Assembly: GCA_947247005.1 (NCBI GenBank)
Contig: OX365944.1
Coordinates: forward strand, 19,195,501-19,259,500
DNA: 64,000 bases
Source: Spisula solida
Lineage: Eukaryota > Mollusca > Bivalvia > Venerida > Mactridae
Reading direction: 5' to 3'
Shown here: in pieces, positions 15,843 to 28,695 of the stretch
Layout: the number at the start of each line of letters is the position of its first letter
Numbering within the stretch: position 1 is the stretch's first letter
Translations under genes and position numbers: made by a program
The notes under the pieces: model-generated
Databases searched by the model: none
Told to the model about the DNA's origin: nothing
The model's input: only the letters and a program-made list of their open reading frames with translations

Positions 15843-17025
15843 AACAATATTGCAATCGGTAAAATATCCATTCACCCATATGACATTGAACCAATAGTTG
15901 TATGAAACACTGGAATTGCGAAAAATAAGGTATATTAATAGACATAAGGGTTGATATTAGTGGTAATAATTTCTATACTTTTTATCCGATTGATTTGAAA
16001 TTTGCAGATTTCATGCACTATATACTTGTTTAACTAGTGCTGAATCAACAATATTGTTTGGACAGTCTAAATAGATGTAGTTGTACAAGTAATCTGCCAT
16101 GTTCGAAACACTCAAAAAACTGCAATTTGCTAGGACTATACCCTATACGTTGTTGCTGTATTGTACTACTGTATGTCTTAATTGGGAAAGTCAAACATGT
16201 AGCTTTTTTACACGTTTATATATGTTACTATCTTTCACATGATAAATATGTCCTCAATTATTCATTATTTGTTCTTTACTAAAGCCCAAATAACATAATC
16301 ACGTGACCCAAAAATACGTATTTTAGATTTATGACGTCATATCCCTAATACAATAATACAGAAAACAAAAATAAAAACACATGATAGTAATTTTATATAA
16401 GAAGAATTATATGACATGGACAACAGGGGTGAATTTTCTTTGTTTATCATAAATAGGGGGTATAACATTACCCCATCCAAGTTGGGCTCGAACATAAAAT
16501 TTTGTTGTAAAACATAAAATTGAGGTAAAAATGATTAAAATCGCCCGACAAATGAAACTACAAGAAGAAAACAGTGTGTATTTACCTAGCATATATATCT
16601 AATATTAATTAGGGTGTAAGTGTGGTATTTTGAGTCTAGGATATGACTTGGTCATATTGCTAGAGTTTGATAATAATTTATCGTTTTCAAAATTATGGAT
16701 TGCCATTTAAGAGTACAATGATATATATTGAAAATGATATCAATTTAATTTCAGTAAGCCTGAATGACATTGACTACAACGCTCAGAAATCGTATGATCC
16801 CATATAACCCAATTTCATACGTATTTATGAGGTATTCTTTGTCCAGTGCTTTAAACCATGTCCTGTTTGAATATCAATAAAATGGAAATGCTTTCTTTAT
16901 AAATGATGAAAATACCACGAACGAGAAGAGAGATTGTTCTTTAAGAACATGGACACTTTTTATATAGTCAGAAGCAATTATGTTAATTGGTCGCCCCCTG
17001 ATTAATACTTTTTAAGTGGCTCTCG
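15843..17025. mobile_element. Mariner-like TIR element, left end lost (U3)
   Basis: Aligned along its length with the complete copy in U4a. The right terminal repeat ACTTTTTAAGTGGCTCTCG followed by TATATC is present. The left terminal repeat is missing because of the rearrangement at 15,421-15,842. No transposase frame remains. Confidence 0.75.
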
Positions 17026-18175
17026 TATATCATCGTTTTATATGCTACTCAATATAACCTACAAACGTATATCATATTCACATTCGTAGGTGTGTAATTA
17101 AAATTAGATCATTTACGCGCCATGTTAACATTTCTCTTCTCATATATCTTCAATTTCAACCCTCCTAACAATTATACACAATGAGTACTAGTATGTTATG
17201 TTATATTGTTATTGGTGGGTTTCTAAACTTAGGGGAGTTGGACTACGTGTAGAGTAAATCTGCTAAAGCATTTCTAATTAAAATTTGATGGTTTCAGGTT
17301 AATAAAATTACATGCATTTTGCAATATTGATATTAGATAAGTCTCAGATACTTCAGCCATATTTCTGTTGGAACTTGGTCATTCAGCTTGAGCATTTAGC
17401 TTTTTGATTGCTGAAACTTGTTCATTCAGCATAATTATATTCGATAGCTTGGACATGGGCGGATCATTTATTTGTTCAATTGGGCATCGTGCCTTGTATG
17501 TTTTTATGTTTTTTTTCTGTGTTCGGTTGGTAAGGTTGAGTGATGCCTTCCCTGTCTGACTAATTATTATCTTTCTGCATCGTTGTTCTCAGGTCAGGAA
17601 TTGCTAAATTTTACGGTTTACAGAACATAAAGTTGAAAACGAACATACATACAATGTATACGCATTCACAAAAGATCAACATATTCGAATCAAATTTTAT
17701 TCTAAATATCTTGTTTTCATTTTTAGATGTATTTGAGATCTCGATTGTTATTTTTTAAAATCATGTACAGAAGACAAATATACCAAATTTGTAAACATGT
17801 TGAAAATATTCCAAACATTATTTTCCGTTGAAAATGCGAGTCATTGTAGTTAATTGAGACTGAAGCCAATCAAGAACAAAATTAAATTAAAACTGCCAGA
17901 AATTGACGACCTATGACTTAATAAATATGCGAATATGGTAATAATTTAATAATGTATGTTATTTATTGTACAATTGTATGTATGATGTCATATCTAATAG
18001 ACCGATTTAAATTGCTGCCTGCAATTATCTTGTTTTGTTTGATGAATCAAGACTAATCTGATTATGTGTTAGAAAATAAGAAATTTATACGTTACTTCGT
18101 AAATCGTATCTTACCAGGTTTTTTTACTCTGCGTTGTTTCATCTTTCCGGGGGTAAACTGGCCCCGCCCCGAGGA

Positions 18176-18298
18176 ATGCTATTTTTAATCGTCTACATCG
18201 CATTACATCATTCTTCGCTGTGTATGGATGACAATACCGACTTTACGTACGAGGTGACTTCTTATCAGCGTTGCAGCGTGCAAAAAGAAGACCACTAA
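18176..18298 (+). pseudogene. Decayed signal-peptide-like frame (U3 copy)
   Basis: A 40-codon frame begins MLFLIVYIALHHSSLC and continues MDDNTDFTYEVTS. The first 16 residues look like a signal peptide: a hydrophobic run, then small residues and a Cys. Beyond the stop at 18,296, the same frame still encodes ITITIQTVRLNQIYAT. This matches, with conservative changes, residues of the longer frame at 27,823-28,023, so the stop is a later mutation. A GC box (CCCCGCCCC) lies just upstream of the ATG. The family is not recognised. It could also be chance conservation in a young repeat. Confidence 0.3.
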
Positions 18299-18649
18299 AT
18301 TACTATCACCATACAAACTGTTCGACTCAACCAGATATACGCTACGTGACCAGAATTTCTAACAATATCCTGACTTACACCGTCCTCCGATCCAGCGTCC
18401 ATTCAGAGGTCGATAGCATACGGTAGTAATCAAGTGATCAAGTCAATGCTCAGATAGTCTACAAAACATTATTGTGATGGTTGACTTTTCTATGACTTCC
18501 TTTATTAAGACAGGATAATCATCGTTCGACTGGCATGAGTAAGTTTGTCTTTGTTGAGTCGATACCGCACGTCTCAGTAACCTATAGTATCTCATCTCAG
18601 ACTGGAGAATGTAGCTGATCTGCCGTGATTTGTCATGGAGTCTCAAAAT

Positions 18650-19068
<419 letters not shown>

Positions 19069-21458
19069 ATACTACAGAATTGCTTAGAAATGTAGATGTT
19101 TGCGATAAGGATGTATAATGTTTTGGTGTAATGCACACACAATCAGATATGGTCTGCTGCCAGATAGAAAACAACGTATTACAGACATTGATCTTTATAA
19201 GAGAATAGAAGTTATGGACTTAATCACACAATAATCTTACATTCCCACACACACACTAAATGAGATCATTAAAATTGATTCAAATTGGACATTGTTAATC
19301 ATAAATGGTACATTAAGCGAACAAGCGTCTATTAACTTCGATTAGGGTAATCTTTACTGTCGCGGGTAACAAGTGAGTGTCTCAATATAGCAAGACATTC
19401 AGTTTATCACAATAGTCCATTGTACCAAGCACTGGTCAAGGAAGTATTACTAGGTAAGTGACAATAGGATATCGATACGCACATTTTGAAGAATTAACTA
19501 CTGCAGCTGTTGTGCTTCTGCAATATTAACGGCTAGGAGGACCGAACTGCAAAACGGCTACCTATGAAAATGTACTTCTTAAACGAACAACTGTACAATG
19601 CATGATTTAACGTGGGTAATTTAAAGTACAATCGACTAGTCTAAGAATAGCAGAATTCATTTTGTACGTATATTTTGTACCGGTCATGAGTTAAGTACGA
19701 CAGATCCGTGAAATATATCAGCACGTGATGGAATCTGTATCTGATAATGAAGTACAAATTCGGACATGGTATCGGTGTAACATATGTTTAAAAATCTACC
19801 ACGAATGCCGATTGTTATATTTATTATACATGTATAAGTCGATAAGATATGATATTTAATTACCGTTAAAATAGTTAATCAAGGGTTATAACACGCGAGA
19901 ACTACAACCAAACTATAAAAGGGGGCACATGCTGTTGTGGTCTTGTGAAAACGTCTGTAGAGCTTTTTTATCTCTGTAAGGGTGGAAACTATGGGTGTTA
20001 TAATCCACACATTATTGGTAATATGACTTATTCTATGTGGTCTATCTTTTATAACCATTGTATATGTTCCGTTTTTCATGTAGTGATAAACTGCACCATC
20101 TTCTGTAGGTTGCTTGTATCTTCCCACAACTTGCTCAAGGTCATGTATGTAGGTCAAACTTTCTGTCGCACCAAAATATCTTTCATAAACAAATTTATGT
20201 TGAGTGTGGTCGTGTTGTTCCAGGATAGCATAATCATCCAAATCTCAAAACAGGCGGGACAATGTCTTACGCAAATCGTTATGCTTACCTAGTACAGGCA
20301 GTAGAGGTACAATATACGCGTTAAAACATGCAAAATATCTATTCAAATGACATGAAATACACAACATTACAACGAAACGTACGTTACCGCATAGTTTATT
20401 GTTATGCTATTTTAGGACATCAATATGATATTTTCCTATGACTATTTTGGGGAATCCATGCTGTTCTTATAGGCACAGGATTGGTAATTTACTGGAAAAC
20501 ATCCAAAGTTTACGACCACGTCCCTATATAAGGCGCATCATTTAGTAAAAATCGTTGCTTCATATATCCTATATATCACGCACCCTTCCCAAAAGCCGAC
20601 CCACATGTTTGGTCTTGTTATAAATCTGTGATCTAACTTGCTTAATGGTTTTGTTTTTTACTAAACATGTGCTTGTTGGATTTATTATGAAGCTGAACAC
20701 CACAAATAGGAATGATGGGAAATTATGGACTGAAATATTATTTGCAAAAGTGTGTTTAAAAGGATGAACTATTATTGAAATTAATTTAGATAAATGACTT
20801 TTACCGGAAATAACATTGCTTATGCTGTCTGTGTTTCGTCCATTTTGAATATTGATAATGAGATAATGAGATGTGGCGATGACAAAAGTAGACAGAGGAG
20901 CAACGTATCTGAAGAGATGACATTACTGCTAGAACTGGATGGAATAAGACGAATAGGGGGGTAGAGAAGAAGATGGGAAGACAAAAGAGGTGGAGACAAA
21001 AGTATGTTGATGTTCTTAAGATTAGTAATTTACACAATCATCGCTACACATATAAGTGTTGAACGTAATATGCTGTGCTCACTAGCAGCTCCATTCACAA
21101 CAAGGCAGACCATTGCATTCAGTACAAACAATACGAAGTGTGAATCTCAGTTTAATGGTGTCGGGCAAATACTGGAATTGTTTTAAATGACCTAAAGCGA
21201 CTATATTCCTTGAGATGACATTCACTATTAAAAATGTAAAACATTGTATTCCCATCGTCCTAATGGAGCTCCAAGAAATAATAAAATATTGGGAAAACAC
21301 TGATCTCACTGCAATAATAAATGTCAATTTTAACTATTTGTGTTGCCTTTTTGGAGGATTTCGGATCGTAATTTATTACACAACGTGGGTGATTTGATAT
21401 ATGAATGAGTTGTTACATGATTCGAAACTAGTCTAACATTTCTTTACATGTTTATATA

Positions 21459-22729
21459 CGAGGGCCACTTAAAAAGTATTAATCAGTGGCCAATAATACG
21501 TTTAATATTCAATCAATGTGAATAAAAGTGGACATTTTCTGAACGATGCAACCTTTGCCTCGCTTACCAAAAATAAAAACAATATTGCAATCGGTCAAAT
21601 ATCCATTCACCCATATGACATTGAAGGTGTATGAAACACTGGAATTGCGAGAAAATAAGGTATATTAGTAGACGTAAGGGGTTGATATTAATGGTCATAA
21701 TTTCTATAATTTTTATCCGATTGATTTGAAATTTGCAGATTTCATGCACCATATACTTGTTTAACTATTTCTGAATCAACAATATATAATATACTCCAAA
21801 AACTGCAATTTGTTGCGACCATACCCTATACGTTGTTGCTGCATTGTACGTCTTAAGTGGGAAAGTCAAACATGTAGCTTTTTTACACGTTTATATATGT
21901 TACTATCTTTCACATGATAAATATGTCCTCAATTATTCATTATTTGTTCTTTACTAAAGCCCAAATAACATAATCACGTGACCCAAAAATACGTATTTTA
22001 GATTTATGACGTCATATCCCTAATACAATAATACAGAAAACAAAAATAAAAACACATGATAGTAATTTTATATAAGAAGAATTATATGACATGGACAACA
22101 GGGGTGAATTTTCTTTGTTTATCATAAATAGTGGGTATAACATTACCCCATCCAAGTTGGGCTCGAACATAAAATGTTGTTGTAAAACATAAAATTGAGG
22201 TAAAAATGATTAAAATCGCCCGACGAATGAAACTACATATAATAATCTAGAAAAATTGACATATTAAGAATAAATTAGTGTTTATTTACCTAGTATATAT
22301 CTAATATTAATTAGGGTGTAATTGTGGTATTTTGAGTCTAGGATATGACTTGTTCATATTGCTATAGTTTGATAATTATTTATCGTTTTCAAAATTATGA
22401 ATTGCCATTAAAGAGTACAATGATATATATTGCAAATGATATCAATTTAATTTCAGTAAGCCTGAATGACATTTGACAACAACGCTCAGAAATCGTTTGA
22501 TCCCATATAACACAATTTTCTTACGTATTTATGAGGTATTCTTTGTCCAGTGCTTTAAACCATGTCCTGTTTGAATATCAATAAAATGGAAATGCTTTCA
22601 CATTAAATGATGAAAATACCACGAATGAGAAGAGAGATTGTTCTTTAAGAAAATGAACACTTTTTATATAGTCAGAAGCAATGATGTTGATTTATCGCGC
22701 ACTGATTAATACTTTTTAAGTGGCTCTCG
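21459..22729. mobile_element. Mariner-like TIR element, 1.27 kb, no transposase
   Basis: Left end CGAGGGCCACTTAAAAAGTA, right end the inverse with few changes (ACTTTTTAAGTGGCTCTCG). The repeats extend about 30 bases and more weakly further in. It is bounded by TA on both sides. The empty site is visible in U6 (about 56,990: TTAATATATATTATCG). CGAGGG ends, the TA target and a length near 1.3 kb fit the Tc1/mariner superfamily (known traits). However, no frame over about 60 codons is present and no transposase motif was found, so it is a non-autonomous or eroded copy. Confidence 0.8.
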
Positions 22730-22904
22730 TATATCATCGTTTTATATGCTACTCAATATAACCTACAAACGTATATCATATTCACATTCGTAGGTGTGTA
22801 ATTAAAATTAGATCAATAAAGAGACATGCCAACGTTTCTTTTCTCATATATCTTCAATTTCAACCCACCTAACAATTATACACAATGAGTACTTACTTAC
22901 TTAT

Positions 22905-23483
22905 TCCTCTTCACTCCGGTCGGAGCATAGGGCCTTCACCACAGCTCTCCATCTTGTACGGTCAGTAGCCCGGGCTTTGGTCTCTCCTCACGACATCCTC
23001 GTCTTTCTAAGCTCGAAGTCCAGGGTTCTTCGTCAAGAATTTGTGGGCCTCCCTCTTCTTCTTGTGCCTTTGGGATTCCATTCCAGGGCATGTCTTGCAA
23101 TATTTGGCTGGGCTCTGCGCAGCGTATGTCCGATCCATCCCCATTTCTTTTGTAGAATAGAGTCTGTGATCGGTTGCTGTTTTGTTCTTGCCCAAAGTTC
23201 CTGGTTGGAAATCTTCTATGGCCACCGTATATGAAGAATTTGTCTTAAACAGTTGTTTATGAAGACTTGGAGACTCTTGTCAAGGCGTTTGGTTCTTCTC
23301 CAGGTCTCAGCTCCATAAAGGAGGACTGTTTTCACGTTGGTATTGAAGAGTCTGATTTTGGTTTTCAGGTGGATATTGTTGTTGTTCCACACTGGTCTCA
23401 GTGTTGCAAAAGCATGGCGCGCTTTTCCTATTCTGGCCTTGATGTCTTCCTCAGTACCTCCTGTCTTACTGACTATGCTGCCC
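22905..23483 (-). pseudogene. LINE C-terminal region (stops and shifts)
   Basis: Downstream of the deletion the minus strand still encodes IGKARHAFATLRPVWNNNN, then RLFNTNVKTVLLYGAETW, and then KKWGWIGHTLRRA followed by a RRRGRP motif typical of this LINE group's C-terminus. In-frame stops interrupt the later part (after RGRPTNS and KTRMS). The reading frame ends just before the TAAG tail. The opposite-strand frames over the same bases are shadows. Confidence 0.85.
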
Positions 23484-24939
23484 AGTCATTGGAGAGAGAA
23501 GGCAGCCTTGTCTGACGCCAGTGTACACTTGGAAAGGTTCAGAGAGGTCCATGTCGTGGATGACCTGGCAGAGGTTGTTGCTGTACAAACTCCTAATTAT
23601 GTTTACCATCTTGCTGGGGATTTCCATAGTGTCTGAGTATCTTCCATATTGTGTCCCTGTCCACTGTGTCAAACGCCTTCTTGAAATCTATGAAGTTGAC
23701 ATACAGTGAACAGTTCCATTCTATGGATTGCTCGATGATAATTCTAAGAGTTGCGATCTGGTCTGCGCATGATCTTCCTGCTCTGAATCCTGCTTGTTCA
23801 TCTCTGAGGAGTCTGTTCACTTCAGTTTTCATCCGCTCCAGTATGATTCTTGTGAGCACCTTGCTGGGCATTGATAAGGGCTGTATGCCTCGCCAGTTGT
23901 TGCAATCACTGAGGTTGCCTTTCTTCGGTAATTTCACAAGGTACCCTGTCTGCCACTCTACAGGAACCTCTTCTGTGTCCCAGATGAGTTGGATAAGGTC
24001 CAGCATGATGTCTGCAGTGACGTCTGCTGTCGCCTTCGTGGCTTCTGGTGGGATTTTGTCAGGTCCTGGAGCTTTCCCGTTCTTGATCTTGTTGATGGCC
24101 TGCTTTACTTCCTGTTTGGTAATTGGTCCTATATTTATCGCCAAGTCTGGTCCATCTTCTATGGTTGGTGGTTGGGTGACTGGGGTACCATTCAGGAGTT
24201 CGTCAAAGTGCTCTTTCCAACTGTTCAGTTGTTCTTCTGGCTTGGACAGGGTAGTGCCATTTCGGTCTTGTACTGGCTTGTTGGAATTGCTTTGACGTCC
24301 GGTTAGTTGTCGGGTGATCTGGTACAATGTTGTCATGTCATTTTGTTGTGCAGCCAATTCTGCTTTTTCAGCCATCCTATTGATCATGTTTCGTTTGTCC
24401 CGCCGGCAGCTCTTCTTAACCTCCTTCTGTAGGGTACTGTACTCCCCCTGGCTTCTCTGTGTCTGTGTCTGTTCTCTGGTCTTTGCTTGTAGGAGCTTCT
24501 GTCTAGCTGTTGTTTTGGTTTCTATCTTCTGAATGGTGCTGTCTGAGATCCAGGTCTTGTATGTTCGAGATCGGAAGCCAAGCCATTCTTCGCATACTGA
24601 TGTAAAGGTATTCTTTACGTGGTCCCATTTCTGCTCTAAGGAGTCATTTTCTGTATCTGTCAGAGCTTCAAATCTGTTTCTCAGACTGATGGAGAACTCT
24701 TGTTTGTCTAGAGGAGTCTTCAGTTTGGAGGTGTCGAAGCGTGGACTCTTGGTATTCCCTTGTTTTCTGACTCTTGCAATTCGGACCTGCAGCTTTGCTA
24801 TGAGAAGCTCATGATCTGATCCTATCTCCGCTCCACGGTGGGCTCTGACGTCACTGAGGGTTCTTCTCCATCGGCGTGAGATCCCGAAGTGGTCTATCTG
24901 GTGATGTCCACGTGATTTTGTGAATCTCTTTGTGGGCAA
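23466..24939 (-). pseudogene. LINE reverse transcriptase, catalytic segment deleted
   Basis: The main frame 24,939-23,593 carries the linker and the N-terminal half of the reverse transcriptase. It shows KNGKAPGPDKIP, then LPKKGNLSDCNNWRGI, then DEQAGFRAGRSCADQI, then FIDFKKAFDTVDR (the first catalytic Asp block). A one-base A gain near 23,620 shifts the frame to 23,672-23,466, which continues IPSKMVNIIRSLY to VYTGVRQGCLLSP. Immediately after LLSP the sequence jumps to GSIVSKTGGTEEDIKARIGK in another frame. The segment that should hold the YADD/FADD active site, on the order of 100 residues by comparison with the family, is absent. Confidence 0.9.
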
Positions 24940-25562
24940 ATATGGTGCCGCCTATGACAAGGTCATTCAACCCACAGAAGTCAGTGAACAACTCTCCATT
25001 CTCATTGATGTCTCCCAAAGCTTCCTTCCCCATGATAAGCTCCTTCCCTGTATTGCTGTGTCCTACCTTGGCGTTCATGTCTCCCATCACTAAAGTGAAG
25101 TCACGCTTTGGTACCTTGTCTATGACACTCTGGGAGTTGGGCATAGAATTCTTCTTTGATGACATCTTCCGCTTGGTTGGTGGGGGCATAACATTGGATG
25201 ATGGTGACTTCCTGGAACTTTGAGTGGAATCTTGCCCTTATGATCCGATCGTTGATTGGCTCCCATTCGAGAAGACTTTTCTGTGCTTCCTTGGTCAGAA
25301 GCAGTCCGACTCCATTATGATGGTGGTCTTCCTCATTTGGTGGACCAGAGAAAAGTAGAGTGTGGCCCGAGGCTAGCGTAACTCTTCCTGGTGTTGTCCA
25401 TCTGACTTCACTCAGGCCCATGATGTCTAGTCTGAACTTTTCCATTTCCCTGGCCAGTTGAGCTGCGCGTCCAGTTTCATATAAAGTTCGCACGTTCCAA
25501 AATCCTATCCGTGAGACGTTCTTGGAGGAGAGTAGAGTTGTCCGCAGATTTCTCCGCTTCAC
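24851..25562 (-). pseudogene. LINE endonuclease domain (frameshifted)
   Basis: Apurinic/apyrimidinic-type endonuclease of the LINE, in two overlapping minus-strand frames (25,562-25,101 and 25,189-24,851). Family hallmarks visible in order are FWNVRTLYETGRAA, then the Glu-bearing LSEVRWT, then IQCYAPTN, then MGDMNAKVGHSNTG, and (in the next frame, about 24,810) GSDHELL. These correspond to the catalytic Asn, Glu, Asp/Asn and Ser-Asp-His motifs of the fold, which nicks target DNA to prime reverse transcription. A frameshift separates the first two blocks near 25,150 and another near 24,920 splits off the last motif. The first ATG shown is a convenience; the true start may be upstream. Confidence 0.88.
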
Positions 25563-26395
25563 ACGCTCTCCCCCGGGTCGATACCGAAAATCCTGATGTA
25601 TTGTTTCTGTGGTTCTAGTTTCTGTAGCGGGTAAGGTTTTTACGTGGTAGGGGTGCTTGCCCTACGCACAACCCTCCTCCTTTCGCATCCGGGCTTGGGA
25701 CCGGCATCGGCGGCCTTGTATGCTTTTATGTTTTTTTCTGTGTTCGGTTGGTAAGGTTGAGTGATGCCTTCCCTGTCTGACTTATTATTATCTTTCTGCA
25801 TCGTTGTTCTCAGGTCAGGAATTGTTCAATTTTACAGTTTACAGAACATAAAGTTGAAAACGAACATACATATACGCATTCACAAAAGATCAACATATTC
25901 GAATCAAATTTTATCCTAAATATTTTGTTTTCATTTTTAGTTGTATTTGAGATCTCGATTGTTATTTTTTAAAATCATGTACAGAATACAAATATACCAA
26001 ATTTGTTAACATGTTCAAAACATTCAAAACATTATTTTCCGTTGAAAATGCGAGTCATTGTACTTAATAGAGACTGAAGCCAATCAAGGACAAAATTAAA
26101 TTAAACCTGCCAGAAATTGACGACCTATGACTTAATCGATAGGCGAATATGGTAATAATTTAATAATGTATGTTATTTATTGTACAATTGTATGTATGAT
26201 GTCATATCTAATAGACCGATTTAAGATTTTAATTGCTGCCTGCAATTATCTTGTTTTGTTTGATAAATCAAGACTAACCTGATTATGTGTTAGAAAATAA
26301 GAAATTAATACGTCACCTTGTAAATCGTATCTTACCAGGTTTTTTACTCTGCGTGGTTTCATCTTTCCGGGGGTATACTGGCCCCGCCCCGAGTA

Positions 26396-26518
26396 ATGTT
26401 ATTTTTAATCGTCTACATCGCATTACATCATTCTTCGCTGTGTATGGATGACAATACCGACTTTACGTACGATTTGACTTCTTATGAGCGTTGCAGCGTG
26501 CAAAAAGAAGACCACTAA
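26396..26518 (+). pseudogene. Decayed signal-peptide-like frame (U4a copy)
   Basis: Nearly identical to the U3 copy: MLFLIVYIALHHSSLC, then MDDNTDFTYDLTSYER, ending at the same stop. The GC box CCCCGCCCC again precedes the ATG. It shares the U3 stop, so the two copies derive from one already broken ancestor. Confidence 0.3.
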
Positions 26519-27822
26519 ATTACTATCACCATACAAACTGTTCGACTCAACCAGATATACGCTACGTGATCAGAATTTCTAACAATATCCTGACTTACAC
26601 CTTCCTCCGCTTAGCAATGTAGATGTTTGCAGAGCGGCAGTTTTTTCTGTCTCCGCCGGATGTCGCTCTACGGAGGTTATACTGTATTCCCATCGTCTTA
26701 ATGGAGCTCCAAGAAATAATAAAATATTGGGAGAATAATTTACGTATTCAGTTCGGCATTGTGCCGTGTATGTTTTTATGTTTTTTTTGCATTTTTTGAA
26801 ATACCTTATTTACATAAAAATGACTGAGAAACTTGGAAATATATGCTCAAATTAAATGCAATACCACTTTTCACCTCATAATATTTTATCTATCAATTAA
26901 TCCAGCGCTTTGCTGTTACATTTATACGTCTCTTTGTCCAAGCTAATTCAAGAAACAAACAATATAGGAACTTCTCATTTCATATTCACTACGTATTGTT
27001 GTCGTCGGTGATAAAATTTCGAACATGACAATTCGGGTTCTAATTTATTTCTAAAGTTTGTCTTGAACATGTAGTGTTTTGTTCTTGTAGATCGTATTTG
27101 AGATAACAAACGTCACACTGATTATGTTATCAGAAACAATAAAAAATACATAAACGGTATTGTATCATCTAATGCATAATTCAATTAAATCATGTTTTGT
27201 TAATTGCAACTAAACAAGCAGTTATCACATTGCTAGACTGTCGCCTAGCGGACTCGGTTTTGATCCTCTGTTTGGGCAGGCTTTATCTTCCTATTACATT
27301 CCATTGAGTATTCTTCTTCAATCGAACCGGCGTATGTTACACGGTACATGAAGTTGAAAACTAATACATATACGCATTCAGAAAGGATCAACATATTCGA
27401 GTCAAATTTGATCCTAAATATATTGTTTTCATATTTTAAATGTATTGGATACCTCGCTTGTTATTTTTTGTACAGAATACAAATATACAAAATTTGTTAA
27501 CATGTTGTTAAATTTTAATGTTGAAAACATGCAAAACATTATTTTTCTGTTTAATACTCGAGTCGTTGTACTGACTTAATAAAAAGCCAAATATGGAAAT
27601 AATTTAATTAAAGTATGTTATTTATTGTACATTTGTATATATGATGTCATATTTAATAAAACGATTTGATATTTGAATGGCTGCCTGCAGTTATCTTGTT
27701 TTGTTTGATAAACCAAGAATAACCTAATTATGTGTTTGATAAAAAGAAAGTTGTTTGACCTTGTAAATCGTGCCTTACCTGGACATTGACTCTGCTTTGC
27801 TTCATCTTACCGAAGGTTTACC

Positions 27823-28023
27823 ATGGCACCCCCGTGTAATGTTATTTTAATAGTCTATATCGCATTACACCAGCCATCGCTAGATATGGATGACAGTACC
27901 GACTTTACGTACGAGGTGACTTGTTGCGGGCTTTCAAAAACGCACAACATTACTATATTCACACGCACTATTCGAATCAACCAGCTTTACGCCACGTGGC
28001 CTGGATTTATCACAATATATTGA
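27823..28023 (+). CDS. Hypothetical 66-residue secreted-type frame (least decayed copy)
   Basis: This frame begins MAPPCNVILIVYIALHQPSL, a plausible signal peptide, followed by DMDDSTDFTYEVTCCGL and NITIFTRTIRINQLYATW before its stop. Compared with the U3 and U4a copies, the last block is the same sequence without their stops (AAC versus TAA, TGG versus TGA) and with like-for-like swaps (IRI/VRL, L/I). A single-base shift near the start is compensated by a different upstream ATG. It may be a first exon: GAG|GTGACT within it resembles a 5' splice site. The family is unrecognised and expression unknown; it may equally be a relic. Confidence 0.3.
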   Translation: MAPPCNVILIVYIALHQPSLDMDDSTDFTYEVTCCGLSKTHNITIFTRTIRINQLYATWPGFITIY

Positions 28024-28689
28024 CTTACACTATTCTCCGATCCACCGTCCATCCAGTGAATAACTTTTTATGGTAATCAAGTGATCAAGTCAATGTTCAA
28101 ATAGTCTACAAAACATTATTGTGATTGTTTACTTTTCTATGACTTCCTTTATTTAGACAGGATAATCATCGCCCGACTAGCATGAGTAATTCTGTCTTGG
28201 TTAAGTCGATACCGCACGTCTCAGTAACCTATAGTATCTCATCTCAGACAGGAGAATGTAGCTGATCTTCCGCGATTTGTCATGGAGTCTCAAAATCACA
28301 CACACACATATTACAGAATGGCTTAGCAATGTAGATATTTGCGATAAGGATGTATGATGTTTTGGTGTAATGCACACACAATCAGATATGGTCTGCTGCC
28401 AGATAGATAACATCGTATTGCAGACATTGATCGAAGTTGGGCTTAATAACACAATAATCTTACTTTCCCCCACGGACACTAAATGAGGTCATTAAACGTT
28501 GATTCAAATTGGACATCGTTAATCATAAATGATATATTTAGCGTTTACGCATCTATTAACTTCGACCAGGGTAAATTATTTGGTGATAATGTAGTTGGTA
28601 ACATGTGATTGTCTCAATATAGCAAGACCTTTCACTCTATCACAAGATTGCATTATATGAAGCAAAGTCGTTCAATGAAACGTTACAAG

Positions 28690-28695
28690 GTAAGT
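28690..28695 (+). promoter_or_regulatory. Conserved GTAAGT 5'-splice-site-like motif
   Basis: The consensus donor GTAAGT is present at the same relative place in six unit copies: 9,254, 14,102, 19,454, 28,690, 44,977 and 58,943. In U6 it reads ACCAG|GTAAGT, a perfect donor. Upstream, in U4b, U5 and U6, a frame encoding LYHKIALYEAK is kept, but other copies lack it. Splicing is not demonstrated. Confidence 0.35.

Larger units (their letters stand above)
22891..25713 (-). mobile_element. Dead non-LTR retrotransposon (LINE), minus strand
   Basis: The minus strand reads 5' leader (25,713 to about 25,565), endonuclease, reverse transcriptase, C-terminal region, and a (TAAG)n tail at 22,891-22,905. 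The encoded protein belongs to the group often annotated as craniofacial-development-protein-2-like endonuclease-reverse transcriptase. The exact clade (RTE-like or other) was not settled by eye. Frameshifts near 25,150, 24,920 and 23,620, stops in the C-terminal part, and an internal deletion make it non-functional. It is inserted in U4a between AATGAGTACT and GCCTTGTATG. Confidence 0.9.
19798..26609. repeat. 5-kb tandem unit, copy U4a, enlarged by insertions
   Basis: Fourth copy, carrying a complete mariner-like element (21,459-22,729) and a LINE (about 22,891-25,713). Without these two it is about 2.7 kb. It ends abruptly at about 26,609 (CACCTTCCTCCG), where the next partial copy begins out of register. 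Confidence 0.87.

Noticed and set aside
23651..24814. Plus-strand frames of 93-214 codons across the LINE
   Set aside because: They are shadows of the minus-strand reverse transcriptase, whose motifs are clearly recognisable.
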